6,297 bases of DNA, taken from Fidelibacterota bacterium TCS55. Its GTDB lineage: Bacteria; Fidelibacterota; Marinisomatia; Marinisomatales; TCS55. Positions 5,829 through 6,297 of the stretch are shown in pieces. The notes under the pieces are model-generated. The model had not been told where the DNA came from. It saw only the letters and a program-made list of their open reading frames with translations, and did not search any database. A program made the translations under genes and the position numbers. The DNA lies in NCBI GenBank assembly GCA_905182385.1, contig CAJJBS010000051.1, positions 1 through 6,297 on the forward strand, read 5' to 3'. Each line of letters begins with the position of its first letter. Position 1 is the stretch's first letter.

Positions 5829-6297
5829 GAAGAAACAATATATTCCAAAATTTATTTTTATTAGGTGTGGCATCAATTTTCATGACGATGTGCGCACCTC
5901 CTGAACAATCAGATGCAGATGAAAATTTAGCTGAGCAAGCACGTCAAGACTCAATAAGGCAGGTAAGATGCCCTCGTGTGTTTAGTAGTGCTGCAGAGTT
6001 TTATAAGAATCGAGATTGGGAGTCAACTGTCAGAGCCTATGACGAATTAACTGATTTAGGTTGTGATCGTGATGATCCTCAAGAAGTATATCTTTATTAT
6101 GCTATTGCGTATGAATACATGGGTAAATATGATAGTTCAGCAACTGTCCTTTTAAAAGGACTAACATTTTTACCTGATAATATAGACTTGAGAAAAAGAC
6201 TTGCCTTCTCATATGAAAAGCAAGGTATGATAGATTTACAAATGGATGAACTAGATCGTCTTTCATTCCTAGCGCCTGAGGATATTGATATAAAAGA
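5825..6297 (+). CDS. TPR-repeat lipoprotein, 5' part (truncated by window end)
   Basis: An open frame of 157 codons starts at ATG 5825 and runs off the window without a stop. The N-terminus is basic (MRRNN), then hydrophobic (about 10-20), then FMTMC, giving a candidate lipidated C23; the Met at -1 makes the lipobox atypical. A charged linker follows (about 25-46). Helical repeats then appear: AAEFYKNRDWESTVRAYDEL (56-75), YYAIAYEYMGKYDSSATVLLKGL (91-113) ending in the typical TPR 'LPD', and LRKRLAFSYEKQGMIDLQMDEL (122-143). These have the A-x-x-Y-x-x-G-x-Y/W pattern of TPRs, so this is probably a periplasmic or outer-membrane scaffold protein. Two further cysteines, C49 (RCPR) and C80 (LGCD), flank the first repeat and could form a disulfide. 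It shares ATGA with the upstream barrel gene and has a good Shine-Dalgarno sequence, so coexpression is likely. The partner is unknown. Confidence 0.85.
   Translation, partial: MRRNNIFQNLFLLGVASIFMTMCAPPEQSDADENLAEQARQDSIRQVRCPRVFSSAAEFYKNRDWESTVRAYDELTDLGCDRDDPQEVYLYYAIAYEYMGKYDSSATVLLKGLTFLPDNIDLRKRLAFSYEKQGMIDLQMDELDRLSFLAPEDIDIK

Overview
This is a low-GC (by eye roughly 30%), gene-dense window with every gene on the + strand. It carries seven genes: the 3' end of one, five complete genes, and the 5' end of a seventh. It reads as chromosomal cell-envelope DNA from the Bacteroidota / Fibrobacterota-Chlorobiota-Bacteroidota (FCB) group. A marine, streamlined lineage such as Candidatus Neomarinimicrobiota (SAR406) is my best guess. 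The pointers are near-absence of Shine-Dalgarno sequences before most genes, a lipoprotein signal ending FSAC, a signal peptide ending SAQ, a short 'glycogen/starch synthase'-like protein of the type I know from Bacteroidota, and a TPR lipoprotein that resembles Marinimicrobia proteins. The phylum is inferred, not proven.

Layout: (1) 2-337, C-terminal end of penicillin-binding protein 2 (MrdA) with its KTG active-site motif. (2) 340-1566, RodA, the SEDS glycosyltransferase that pairs with PBP2. (3) 1567-1653, the longest intergenic gap (87 bp), with a perfect 10-bp inverted repeat just after the rodA stop. (4) 1654-2475, a secreted coiled-coil plus TPR protein of CpoB/YbgF type. (5) 2493-3320, a stand-alone N-terminal half of a GT5 glycogen-synthase fold with a damaged nucleotide-sugar motif. 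(6) 3356-4582, a lipoprotein with two apparent beta-sandwich repeats (DNRLRE- or DUF4270-like). (7) 4572-5828, an outer-membrane beta-barrel candidate overlapping gene 6 by 11 bases. (8) 5825-6297, a TPR lipoprotein overlapping the barrel gene by ATGA and running off the window.

How they fit together: mrdA-rodA is the classic elongasome pair for lateral-wall peptidoglycan synthesis. The downstream genes form a tightly packed run, possibly one or two transcripts, whose products (apart from the GT5-like protein) are predicted to lie in the periplasm or outer membrane. The last three genes overlap or are translationally coupled and may form an outer-membrane module. No RNA gene, CRISPR array, insertion sequence or phage gene was seen. 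The least understood part is the degenerate GT5-like protein followed by the lipoprotein, barrel and TPR lipoprotein.
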